Assembly: GCA_003990745.1 (NCBI GenBank)
Contig: RBNI01005886.1
Coordinates: 1-11,984, forward strand
Reading direction: 5' to 3'
From: Jimgerdemannia flammicorona
Taxonomy: Eukaryota > Mucoromycota > Endogonomycetes > Endogonales > Endogonaceae
DNA: 11,984 bases
This document shows positions 1-8,320 of this stretch, in pieces. Under the pieces are notes generated by a model that saw only the letters and a list, made by a program, of their open reading frames with translations, was not told the origin of the DNA and did no database searches. The translations under genes and the position numbers were made by a program. Each line of letters starts with the position of its first letter. The stretch's first letter is position 1.

Positions 1-400
1 AATTACATTCTTTTAATAATATCTCTTTACTTACCAGAAATCTCCTAGAACTATTTTTCAGAAATAAGCTAGGGCTTACTTATTATTCTTAAATAGTTTA
101 TAGATCTACTTAGCAATAGTGATCTAGTATAGGATATCTAGTACTTTATGATCTACATATTCTTTTTTAGTTATATCTTTCTTATTTAGTAATTTCTCTA
201 ACTTAAAGTATTCTTAAAACTCAGTATAATGTTAATAGGATCTAAAGTGTGAAATTTATAATAAGTAAGTATATGATACTTTGAATACTATCAAAGGATT
301 CCTCTATAGCTAATAGCTTAGTAGAACACTATTATCTTTTTATGACTTATTAAATAATATTTATAATCTTGAGAGCTATAGTAGTATTTATTAGTTAGCC
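1..400. other. AT-rich decayed flank of an older gypsy element (left side)
   Basis: This stretch is rich in A and T, poor in CpG and CpA, and has no open frame of useful length on either strand. Joined across the insertion (removing 401-10966 and one TAGCC), it continues the right flank, where an antisense gypsy integrase ends close to the insertion point. By position it should be the sequence downstream of that old integrase, possibly its untranslated end or LTR. I see no recognisable domain in the 400 bases themselves. Confidence 0.5.
396..400. repeat. 5-bp target site duplication, left copy (TAGCC)
   Basis: TAGCC directly precedes the TGTAAG start of the 5' LTR, and the same five bases directly follow the CTTACA end of the 3' LTR at 10967-10971. 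A 5-bp duplication is typical of Ty3/gypsy integrases. The perfect match fixes both element boundaries and shows that these two LTRs entered together. Confidence 0.93.
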
Positions 401-418
401 TGTAAGCGCACAACCTCT

Positions 419-480
419 AAGCCACCAGAATCACATGTCACCCCCTGAACAAGCCACCAAAATCACATGCAACCTCTGAA
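419..480 (+). repeat. Tandem repeat A in U3, two units of about 31 bp
   Basis: Two adjacent units (419-450 and 451-480) both begin AAGCCACCA, followed by AATCACATG and a CTGAA-like end. The 3' LTR keeps the same pair at 8932-8993. The position just inside the U3 edge suggests a duplicated cis element such as an enhancer or a terminal binding site; that role is inference. Confidence 0.7.
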
Positions 481-509
481 AAAATCTGGAAATCATCTGC
501 TCGATCATG

Positions 510-571
510 AAGCTGAGTCAAACTGAAGTCACAGTATACAAAGCTGAGTCAACATGAAGTCACAGAACACA
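510..571 (+). repeat. Tandem repeat B in U3, two units of 31 bp
   Basis: Units 510-540 and 541-571 share AAGCTGAGTCAA, then TGAAGTCACAG, then a variable AC-rich end. The core TGAGTCA is a palindromic AP-1/Gcn4-like site, occurring once per unit. In the 3' LTR the pair is at 9023-9084. Two spaced bZIP-type sites upstream of the U3 frame could be an activator region; the TGAGTCA core is visible, the binding is inferred. Confidence 0.75.
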
Positions 572-608
572 AGATTCACATAAACGGAATCTTACCAATT
601 AGGACCAA

Positions 609-620
609 ATATATATATAC
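609..620 (+). promoter_or_regulatory. Possible second TATA element upstream of the U3 frame
   Basis: An alternating AT run (ATATATATATAC) lies about 70 bases before the ATG at 691 and just downstream of the duplicated TGAGTCA sites. The matching place in the 3' LTR (9119-9132) reads ATACATATATAC. It could drive a separate transcript of the U3 frame. AT runs are common, so the call is weak. Confidence 0.3.
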
Positions 621-690
621 TGAGCCCCGAGACGTATCAAAATAGAGAACCAAAACAAACAACAACCATAACTTCTGAACATATACAAAT

Positions 691-1787
691 ATGACCACCG
701 AGATCTACAACCACATCTGCACTGACATTTAGAATGCTATTGTCAACCGAGCCACACCCCCTCTGCCCCTCATGAATATCCATAGCCTGGCACCCCTCTA
801 TTTCATAGAAGCTCAATGGAATGCCCTGAACATGCTCAACGAGACCCACTGAATCAGACAAATCTCAAGCTACTACCAGATTGGCCACCTCCTAGAAGAT
901 ATGGTCAAACACCACCACAATACAGATATTATCCAGATGTCTCAATACCAGAAACTTATCGCCCGCAAACACTGAAAACTCTTCTATAAGTACAGCACCT
1001 TTATTCCCCATCTTTGAGTTACTACCAGCAAAATGATTGCTATCCTGTCTTATGGCCAAATTGACAACATGATACAAGAACTCAACCACAAGTACCTTGA
1101 GTATGTTGAAACCACAGACAGAACCTTCCCGCACCCTGATGACCATATCCTGCAAATGCCTCAAGTCGGATATATCATGAAAGATGTCTATGATATAATC
1201 TGATTTGATGAAGATGAAGCAGAAGACAATGATCTCTCTGATACTGACATGACCTCAAGCCAAGGATCCCTGCCAACCCTGATCACTCCACCAACCTTGC
1301 CGATGAACTTACAATAGTTCATAACTACCTATAAGACCTATTAGGACAATGACCATTGGCATGAATACCAATCAGCATTTACCCCCAATTACTTCAACTA
1401 CAATGAAGAGACTGGAGAACATGACCTGTATCTCCAGACAACCCTCGAGATCGAACCAACCACTCCACCACTCAAGTATGAGTGACATAAACCACAGCCA
1501 CCAGCTTACTATAACCCTGCAACTCATAGTGCTGTAACCTATAGAAGGTATGCAGACAGCGAATCTGATGAAAGTGAAGATGATACCTCCTCCTTTACCC
1601 ACCAACACCCTATCCAGCATATGAGACAGATAATGCAATCCTGTGGGATGGTGACGAAGTCCCAATGTATTATTACCTCAGCAAATAAGGAGAAGTAATC
1701 TGCAAACCACTCTTCCTAGATGACTACTTCATCAGAGATGATATAATTAATAGTGATGTTATCAAAGACTATCCAGATAACATCTAA
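691..1787 (+). pseudogene. U3-encoded open frame of unknown function (5' LTR copy, broken)
   Basis: I do not recognise this protein. It begins at ATG 691 (MTTEIYN) and ends at TAA 1785-1787, about 365 codons, all inside U3. The N-terminal two thirds look helical and mixed in charge. The last third is acidic and rich in Tyr and Asp, with runs such as FDEDEAEDND (1204-1233) and SDESEDD (about 1564-1584). No signal peptide, membrane segment or zinc motif is apparent. This copy has in-frame stops at 730, 850, 973, 1015, 1201, 1315, 1342 and 1483, and a one-base loss near 1580-1590 that moves the end out of frame. Five of the eight stops are sense codons in the 3' LTR copy: 973 and 1015 are CGA there, 1201 and 1483 are CAA, and 1342 is TGG. 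Those at 730, 850 and 1315 are shared. The layout resembles the sag gene in the MMTV LTR, without implying homology. Confidence 0.65.
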
Positions 1788-1966
1788 ACCTATAAATAGC
1801 TTAACAGTCATAGTGTAGTTAGATTAGCCTTATATGACATGACTGTGAACTGACTCAGCAGTCAGATGATCTCTTGATATGTCAGATCTACGTGACTGCA
1901 TTCTAACTCAGCAAGGTACTTAGTGCTACATCCATATTTAGCATAGTTCAGATAGCCTCTCACTAG

Positions 1967-1974
1967 TATAAATA
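1967..1974 (+). promoter_or_regulatory. TATA box of the 5' LTR promoter
   Basis: TATAAATA, followed by a C-rich stretch and then pyrimidine- and A-rich sequence. It is conserved in the 3' LTR at 10490-10497. It should drive the genomic RNA, starting around 2000 (inferred). It lies downstream of the U3 frame, so the genomic RNA includes that frame only through the 3' LTR copy. Confidence 0.65.
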
Positions 1975-2090
1975 TCCCCTCCCCCAGACCTCAGAATCTC
2001 AGACCTAAATAATCTGAATACAACTTCTGAGCACTTCCCCACAATATCTCTTTATACAACTACTCCTAGTATAGCAAATCATGAATAGTG

Positions 2091-2096
2091 AATAAA
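2091..2096 (+). promoter_or_regulatory. Polyadenylation-like signal in the 5' LTR
   Basis: AATAAA about 120 bases after the TATA box, conserved in the 3' LTR at 10614-10619, where it would end the transcript. It helps to place the R region. In fungi this hexamer is only loosely required, so the exact cleavage site is unknown. Confidence 0.5.
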
Positions 2097-2457
2097 CCTA
2101 TTTAATAATCCACAAATCACTCTTAAGTAAATCCACTCCACATTAGGTCCTACTCCTAACCCCATCATGAAATTTCCTAATTGGGTATTGTCTGCAGCGA
2201 TACGCCAATTCAACTAAGCTGGTCTTAGTTTCTTGAACTTCCTGAAATACAGAAACTCCTGAACATCCAGAACTAGTCCGAAAAAGGACTTTGGTTGAGA
2301 TGTCAACCCGATCTTGAAATCAATAAGCATAGAGGATGTACTCTATATGAAATTGATCTTGATCATAAGAAAACAGTCTTTCAGAATATCCAGAACTTCC
2401 AAAAAATTCTTCCAGAACTACATAATGGTTACTCTAAAAAGCAACCCTCTTACAACT

Positions 2458-2469
2458 TGGTAGCAGTGG
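2458..2469 (+). promoter_or_regulatory. Primer-binding site
   Basis: TGGTAGCAGTGG starts three bases after the CA end of the 5' LTR. It begins with TGG, the complement of the CCA tail of a tRNA, as expected for minus-strand priming. The tRNA would end CCACTGCTACCA. Ty1-type elements that use initiator tRNA-Met also begin TGGTAGC, so initiator Met is a candidate, but the host tRNA set is needed to decide. The site lies inside the apparent Gag frame. Confidence 0.75.
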
Positions 2470-4361
2470 TTTACAATCCAATTCCACTTCAAGATGCTTC
2501 CTCACCCTGCTACAAACCCCTCTGAGAATTCCTACAAGTTGGTATAAAGCCCAACCTCTGAACTGGAATTTATCCTGAACCATCTGATAATCTGGAGAGA
2601 ATTGAACCTAACATACAAGGACAATTTGACTTCCACACCTGCAACAAGTGGGATAAACTTCATTCAAAGAAAGAAGTACTCTGATTAAACCAGCAAATAG
2701 GTGAAACCTTATTCACTGAACTCTTTGCACTATACCCAGCAAGTCAGGATGAAGAAGGTCTTATTGAAGCCTTCTTTACTCTTCTCAACAAGAGTTTTGT
2801 CAGCTCTACAAATCCAAGCGACCTAGGACAACCAGCAGTAGTCTTTCTAGCCTTAGTTCCTCATGAAGCCCAAGCCTCTATAGCCAAGTAGCTCAACTCT
2901 ACCAATTTTCACTGTATCAGGACCAAGACCATGTTATACTACCGATTCTAGAACAGCAAGGCCCACCATATTCTTAAAGAAGAAGCAAGAGAAATCCTTC
3001 ATCAACTACCTGACCCTGAACCAGAAGTAGGCCCTGCTATAGCCCTACCTGAATCTGAAACCAATACCGAACTGGAACTTAACTTTGAATTAAGTCCATC
3101 TGAGATCAGATATATAACTGATTCTGTCTACTTTGACACCGAGCAAACCCAATTACACAGGGACCAAACCGAAGAGGAGGAGGAGTATCTCAGTGAATTT
3201 GATCTTGAATATACTACCAAAGGAGACACACCTCCATTAGGCCAGAATATACCTACACAGCAACAGACAGCTATCTATCAAGCCCTTACTTCAGACCCAC
3301 AACTACTACTCCAGCAACTTACACAGACTCAAAGAACACTCTCACACTCTGCACCAGTATCTCAAGTAGTACCAGTAACACTACTACCAGCAGTCTAACT
3401 GCCTCCAGTATACAACATAGTGAACCAACAGATTCTAGACCTCACAGCTCAGGTAGCTATAATGGCAGCAACCATTACTGCCTTAGCTGAACAGACCCGA
3501 CCTACAAAAAATCTGAGTCTACCTACCTTCAATGGTACTGTACAAGAAGTCCAAAGCTTCATTAGTATAGTTGACACTAACTTCGAAGCCAATCAATGGA
3601 CAAACAAGCAAGTTGCTGACCACATTCTGACAAACAATCAAGACCACACTCTGGAACAACTCTTTGCTACCACTACAGCCTATGTCTGCTAAGTTGTTAC
3701 ATTCTTCCAAGAACCTGCTGAAGAATGGTGGTGAACCCTTCCTAAAAAACCCCTCACATGGGACACCTGACCTGCAGTAGTTGCTCAGAATGCAGCAAAC
3801 AATGCCTCAGGATATAGAGCCCATCCTGCAGCCCCTAGACTCAAGCAACTCATGATTGCTCAATACCGCAGCGAAACCATGATCACCAAATCTCGAGTAA
3901 AACTCTGCAACCTCAAATTTGATATACATGGTAAAGAAGAATTTGAAACCTTTTGTACAAAACTCGAATCACTCCTGAATACTGTTGGCCTAGGATATAT
4001 TGCCAATGATGAAGCATAAAATAGTACAAGAGCAGACCATTTATTTGATACTCTGCCTGAATGGCTTACTAGAAAAATCTGAGAACAAGGCCGCCCAGTT
4101 GGTTGCAATCACCAACAATGGTGCCTGGCAAGAATCAAGACTATGGTTAAGCGAATCCTAACAGCTGGACCAATTCTGCCCCGAAGACAATTCAACAATA
4201 AGGAAAAGACTTGGACTAAGAAAGAAGAACCCAAGCATGAAGTATCTCAAGCTCCCTCAACATCTACCTCTTGGACACCCAGAAATCACAAACCCATTCA
4301 GCTAAGTACCTTTAAGAAACTCACTGAAGGAGAAAGGAATGAACTTTGAAGAAGTGGAGCA

Positions 4362-4403
4362 TGCTTCTATTGCTGAAAGACAGGACATATGGCCAGTGTC
4401 TGC
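4362..4403 (+). other. CCHC zinc knuckle of the Gag nucleocapsid
   Basis: The spacing is Cys 4362, Cys 4371, His 4386, Cys 4401, exactly C-X2-C-X4-H-X4-C, with aromatic residues (Phe, Tyr) after the first Cys as in nucleocapsid proteins. The residue after the second Cys is a TGA stop (4374-4376), best explained as decay of CGA arginine. In active relatives this motif binds the genomic RNA. Confidence 0.9.
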
Positions 4404-4520
4404 CCTAATTGAAAACCCCAAACAGCAACGCGAGCAACAGTTACTACTCTGCACCACCTCAATAACCTGACTACCAGAATACTGGACTTTGTCAAGTTAA
4501 GACAAACTGCTAAGGCCCCA

Positions 4521-4881
4521 ACTAAAGGAAGTCAAAAAGCAGCTGGATATGATCTGTATGCATCTGAAGAAGCTATAGTTTCCAACTGAGAAGTCAAGTA
4601 AGTCTACACAGGAATCAGCATCTAAATCCCTGAAGGACATATGCTGTCGCAGCAGCTTAGCACTGAAAGGACTCTCAGTAGAAGAAGGAGTCATTGACGA
4701 AGATTATACAGGCAAAATTATTGTCCTTATCTGAAACCATAGTTGGATACTCTTCAAGATCCCTATTGGTTTCTACATTGCCCAGATCCTATTCGAAAAA
4801 ATCAAGTCAACTCTGACAGTCAAGAAAGTCCCTAAACTACTACTCACCATCTGAGGACCCAAAGGATTTGATTCATCAAAC
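4521..4881 (+). pseudogene. dUTPase domain of the polyprotein, broken
   Basis: dUTPase hydrolyses dUTP to dUMP and pyrophosphate and so limits uracil in the new cDNA. The motifs of the trimeric family appear in order. Motif 1 is AAGYDLYASE at 4539-4568. The sequence TGISI...IPEGH follows at about 4605-4640. Motif 2 survives only as SSLALKG (4651-4671); the preceding Pro-Arg part is lost with an apparent 8-base deletion near 4645-4650 that changes the frame. Motif 3 is GVIDEDYTGKI (4687-4719). Motif 4 contains IAQIL (4777-4791). Motif 5 is TGA-GPKGFDSSN (4852-4881), matching the Gly-rich RGxxGFGSTG with Arg and Gly positions decayed. At about 120 codons the length fits. It sits in frame with the zinc knuckle and just before the protease, as in betaretroviruses. 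Four motifs in order make the family call firm; activity is impossible in this copy. Confidence 0.88.
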
Positions 4882-5500
4882 AAGGCCCCAGCCCAACCTA
4901 CCATGAGCAAAGAAGAACAATTCTATAAGAAAATCGAAGATGGATATGTACTAAGTGGCCGATACCCCTATGGCATTGGAATGTACTCTTCCCAAATGAT
5001 TGATGATTGCTTCTTTTGTGTCAATGAACTAGCTCAAAGAAGAACCAACAGAAGGAAAACTCCTATAACCGAAATCACCACCATTGGATCAGACAAACTG
5101 CTTACACTCCAAGCTTTTATTAACTGAGCACCTGTCAAGATTATGATAGACAGCAGTGCCTCAGACAACTTCATCAATGAAGAAACAGCCAATAGACTCA
5201 AGGTCTTCACCTCTCCGGTACAACAAACTCAAGCAGTTGCCACAGCTGATGGAACCTCACATATCATTACACAACCTACCCTTCCGAATTGGTGACTATT
5301 GAGTACATATTACCCTCCAGATCATACCACTTTCTGACAATGAGATCATTCTTGGAACCCCATGGTTGAAACAAGAGAACCCTATGATTGATTGGGTAAA
5401 CCATTCTCTGACCATTAAGAAAGGATGCCACAACTTCAAACTATAAGGCAAAAAGGACCCACTCAGTTCTAGTGACCCTGGACCAAAGATCACCCATATC
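4882..5500 (+). pseudogene. Aspartic protease domain, broken
   Basis: This is the retropepsin-like protease that would cut the polyprotein. The active-site region reads IMIDSSASDNFI (around 5143-5178). The family has Asp-Ser/Thr-Gly-Ala here, and the glycine codon has become AGT serine (5155-5157), a G-to-A change at a catalytic loop residue. A frame change near 5283 separates this from the C-terminal half, DNEIILGTPWL followed by NPMIDW (about 5338-5394), which is the conserved hLGxxWL-type segment. The part before the active site (4903-5127) is open and linker-like. A TGA lies just upstream of the active site (5125-5127). Confidence 0.85.
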
Positions 5501-5619
5501 AATAAGCTATAACTCAAGAAATTAGCCAAGGAATGCCCTCTCTTCACCATCTCCATCTGCCCATCCAAAGGAGAACCTGAGAACTCTGAAGAAGACTTTT
5601 CTGAAGTTGACAGCTGTGT

Positions 5620-6540
5620 TAGACCCTTACTTCAGAAATTCCAAGACATATTTCCAAAGAAACTTCCGAAAGACCTACCTTCTAAACAAGCAGTAGACCA
5701 TGCCATCAAAACTATTCCAGATGCCAAGCCTGCCTTCAAGTCAATCTACCATATGTCTCTAAGAGAAATTGATATACTCAAGAAGAAAATTGACGAACTT
5801 CTAGAACAAGGATTCATCAGACCCAGTGTATTACTCTATGGTGCACCAATCCTCTTTGTTGTCAAGAAAGGAGAAGACCTGTGAATGTGCATTGATTACT
5901 GTGACCTCAACAAACAGACCATCAAGAACTATTGCCCACTACCCAGAATCGATGAAATATTCGATAGACTTACCAACCCGCAATTCATGAGCTCTTTCAA
6001 TCTGTGAAATGGTTACTGGAAAATTGCCATGAAAGAAGAAGACATCTACAAGATAGCCTTCTGAATCCACTATGGACACTTCGAGTTCCTGGTTATGCCC
6101 TTTGGCTTAACTAATGCTCCTACAATCTTCCAGACACTGATAAATACCATCCTGCACCTATATCTGAACAAATTCATTATTGTCTATATTGATGACATCC
6201 TAGTCTTCAGCAAAACCCTGGAGGAACATCTGGAACACCTTGAACTAGTACTGCTGAAACTTCAAGAAAACTGACTCTTTGCAAAACTCAGCAAGTGTGA
6301 ATTCCTCCTGAAAGAAATCCAATTCCTTGGACATATTGTCACTTCAAATGGAATCAAAGTGGACTCCAGCAAAATCTCTGCAATCAAGGATTGGTTCAGA
6401 CCCAAGAAGCTGAAAGACCTCTAGTCATTTCTGGGACTAGCAAACTATTATAAGTGATTTATTGCCAACTTCACCAAAATTACCACTGCTCTTACCCAAA
6501 TGACTAAGCACAATAAGAAAGAAGAACAACCCTGGACCAT
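5620..6540 (+). pseudogene. pol: Reverse transcriptase domain, broken
   Basis: This would be the RNA-directed DNA polymerase of the element. In one frame it shows IDELLEQGFIRPS, then MCIDYCDLNKQT (preceded by TGA 5882-5884 where the family has Arg), PLPRIDEI, motif [25 protein letters not shown] (about 6056-6121), the intact YIDD box (6185-6196) with ILVFS, then FAKLSKCEF and FLGHIV. Motif A has lost its metal-binding Asp: the codon is AAT (5999-6001) in SSFNL, a G-to-A change. Other stops include TGA 6005-6007, TGA 6062-6064 and TAG 6422-6424, each at a site where Arg or Gln is usual. The region after FLGLANYY is longer than usual, with a Lys/Glu-rich stretch near 6505-6575 before RNase H. 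Confidence 0.95.
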
Positions 6541-6574
6541 GAAACAAGAGAAAGACTTCAACAATCTTGCAAAT

Positions 6575-6960
6575 TGGGGGCCTGAATAAGATATAGCCTT
6601 TCAAGTATTGAAAGATACCTTGATAACCACTCCAGTACTTCAAGTAGCAAACTCTGCCCTACCATATGAAGTTACTACTGATGCCTCTGACCTAGCTCTT
6701 GGAGCAGTACTCATGCAAGAAGGACACCCTGTGGCCTATCACTCCCACAAGTTCAATGATACTGAAATCAACTATGCAACTCATGAGAAGGAAATGCTAG
6801 CTATCGTAGACACTCTGATCAAATGGCAACCATACCTAGAAGGAGTACACTTCACTATATTGACTGACCACAAGTCATTAGTCAACATCAAGACCCAGGC
6901 TACCCTTTCTCGAAAGCAAGTCAGATAGATGAAAGTTCTCACCAACTTTGACTATAAAAT
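6575..6960 (+). pseudogene. RNase H domain, nearly intact stretch
   Basis: RNase H removes the RNA strand during cDNA synthesis. The longest stop-free piece of pol lies here (6608-6928). It shows VTTDASDLALGAVL (first Asp, GAT 6680-6682), ATHEKEMLAI (Glu region near 6785-6793) and ILTDHKSL (Asp, GAC 6866-6868), the usual order in Ty3/gypsy RNase H. A TAG follows KQVR at 6926-6928, where relatives usually have Trp. The end carries a frame change near 6958, just before PGKEN. Confidence 0.92.
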
Positions 6961-8320
6961 CCAGGCAAGGAAAACATTATTGCCAATGTAATCTCCAGAC
7001 TACTTATTAAAGAAGTTATCCAAACCCTCACCTTAGTTACAAACTCCATCATGAAACAAATTATCACAGCATGTGCTGATGATAAAGAAGCTCAAGTACT
7101 TTGAGAAATTCTGAATAGTGACGATGCTGACAAGCATATCTGGTATCATCAATACCAACTCAAGGACAACACTATCTACTACAAGGACAGATTGTATATT
7201 CCAAACAACTGAGACCTCTGAAGGACTATTTTATTTAAATGTTATGATGCCTCTATAGCTGGACATTTAGAATTTGATAAAAGTTATAAAGTTATCTCCT
7301 GGAACTTCTATTGGCCCCACATGGCAGATCAGCTCAAGACCTACATTACTTCCTATGATGCCTGCCAATGGAACAAGTCCTCAACACTAGCAAAACCTGG
7401 TCTACTGCACCCTATTCCAGTACCATCTGCTAATTGGGAACAAATCTCTATGGACTTCATTGTACAACTATTCCGAACTAAGAACAAGAAAGATGCAATT
7501 GTTGTCTTCATAGACTATCTCAGCAAACAAGCCCACTTCGTGCCAACTACTACCACTGCAACTGCACCAGACATAGCCACACTCTTGTTTGATAACATCT
7601 TCCACTATCATGGTCTTCCTAAGATCATTATCAGTGACCGAGACCCAAAATTCACCAGCCATTTTTGAAAAGCCCTCCATGCACACCTTGGAATGAAACT
7701 TGCACTATCCATAGCCTTTCACCCTAAAACTGATGGCCAAACTGAAAGAATGAACCGAACTTTGGAACAAATACTAAGGAACTATGTTTCCTATAGACAA
7801 GATGATTGGCATGAACACCTCACTGCAGTCGAGTTTGCCTATAACAATAGCAAGCAAGTCTCTCTTGGAATGACTCCATTCTTTGCCAATATTGGACAAA
7901 ACCCAAACACCCTCTTGACACTTATCCGAACTACTGATGAACTCTCCACAGTTGAAGCTGTTGAAGAATTCCTACTTCGAATGTATAATCTAAGCCAGAT
8001 CGCAATTGAGAATTTATCATGAGCTCAAGAACAACAATCACAGTATGTTAACCAACACTGCTGAGAAGAAACCTTTGATATTGGAGAAAAAGTTCTACTG
8101 GACATCCGAGGATACCGAATTGACAACCTGAAGCACAGACTATCTACAAAGCTGAACAGCAAGTTTATTGGACCATTCAAAGTCATTGGACAAGTCTCTC
8201 CAACTTCCTACAAATTGGTGCTACCAGTTCAATATCCAATGTCTCAAATGATATAATGAAAATGATAATGAGCTATTTCTAAACTGGACTACCAAACTAC
8301 CTACACCTGTCATTATTAAT
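6961..8320 (+). pseudogene. Integrase: zinc domain, D,D35E core and GPF module, broken
   Basis: Integrase inserts the cDNA into the host genome. The linker PGKENIIANVISR (6961-6999) is followed by the N-terminal zinc domain. Its first His is replaced by TAT Tyr (7243-7245, before ASIAGH), and its first Cys by TAT Tyr (7354-7356, in SYDACQ), both single transitions. The core carries Asp 7453 (MDFIV), Asp 7636 (SDRDPKF) and Glu 7744 (GQTERMN), with 35 residues between the last two, all intact. The GPF module is FIGPFKVIG (8164-8190) with YKLVLP following. Stops include TGA at 7210, 7219 and 7666. A frame change near 8226 leads into the chromodomain frame. Confidence 0.95.

Larger units (their letters stand above)
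401..2454 (+). repeat. 5' long terminal repeat
   Basis: The LTR starts TGTAAG and ends CTTACA, a perfect 6-bp inverted repeat with TG...CA ends. It aligns along its whole length with 8914-10966, with frequent transitions and a few small indels. Near the 3' end are a TATA box (1967-1974) and AATAAA (2091-2096), so U3 is roughly 401 to about 2000, R about 2000 to 2115, and U5 the rest; the R limits are inferred. At 2 kb it is much longer than usual fungal gypsy LTRs. The extra length is mostly an open-frame-like region in U3 (691-1787). Confidence 0.95.
2277..4520 (+). pseudogene. gag: Gag polyprotein (long N-terminal region, capsid, zinc knuckle), broken
   Basis: Gag forms the virus-like particle and packages the RNA. 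One frame (codons at positions divisible by 3) runs through the whole region, broken only by stops that transitions explain. It has a long, partly acidic N-terminal part (a Glu run near 3172-3186 and Gln/Thr/Leu-rich sequence near 3250-3340). A capsid-like part follows from about 3420, with LPTFNGT, EVQSFISIVDT and FFQEPAEEWW, the last matching the WW signature of retrotransposon Gag. Then comes a basic stretch (4143-4349) and a CCHC knuckle at 4362-4403 (C-X2-C-X4-H-X4-C, with one TGA inside). The start is uncertain: the frame is already open within U5 of the LTR and reads across the primer-binding site. ATG 2167 is nearby but in another frame. It reads straight into the dUTPase with no frame change. 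Confidence 0.85.

Noticed and set aside
1..400. Host gene or RNA gene in the flanks
   Set aside because: No tRNA cloverleaf, rRNA-like or long open sequence was seen. The flank is strongly AT-rich and joins an old decayed element.
637..1665. Open stretches on the minus strand in the 5' LTR (637-861, 892-1164, 1372-1665) with partners in the 3' LTR (9149-9373, 9404-9715, 9821-10039)
   Set aside because: They are short, lie in different frames, and are antisense to the long plus-strand U3 frame. They recur only because the LTRs are copies, and codon bias of the sense frame keeps the antisense open.
6505..6585. Lys/Glu-rich extra stretch between RT and RNase H as a new domain
   Set aside because: The connection segment varies in length among gypsy elements and this piece is only about 25 residues long with no motif. 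It is more simply a long linker.
4374..7668. Many in-frame TGA codons in pol and gag, suggesting that TGA is read as an amino acid
   Set aside because: The positions mostly need Arg by family comparison, TAA and TAG stops occur as well, frame changes are present, and in the LTRs TGA pairs directly with CGA in the other copy. Decay of CGA explains them without recoding.
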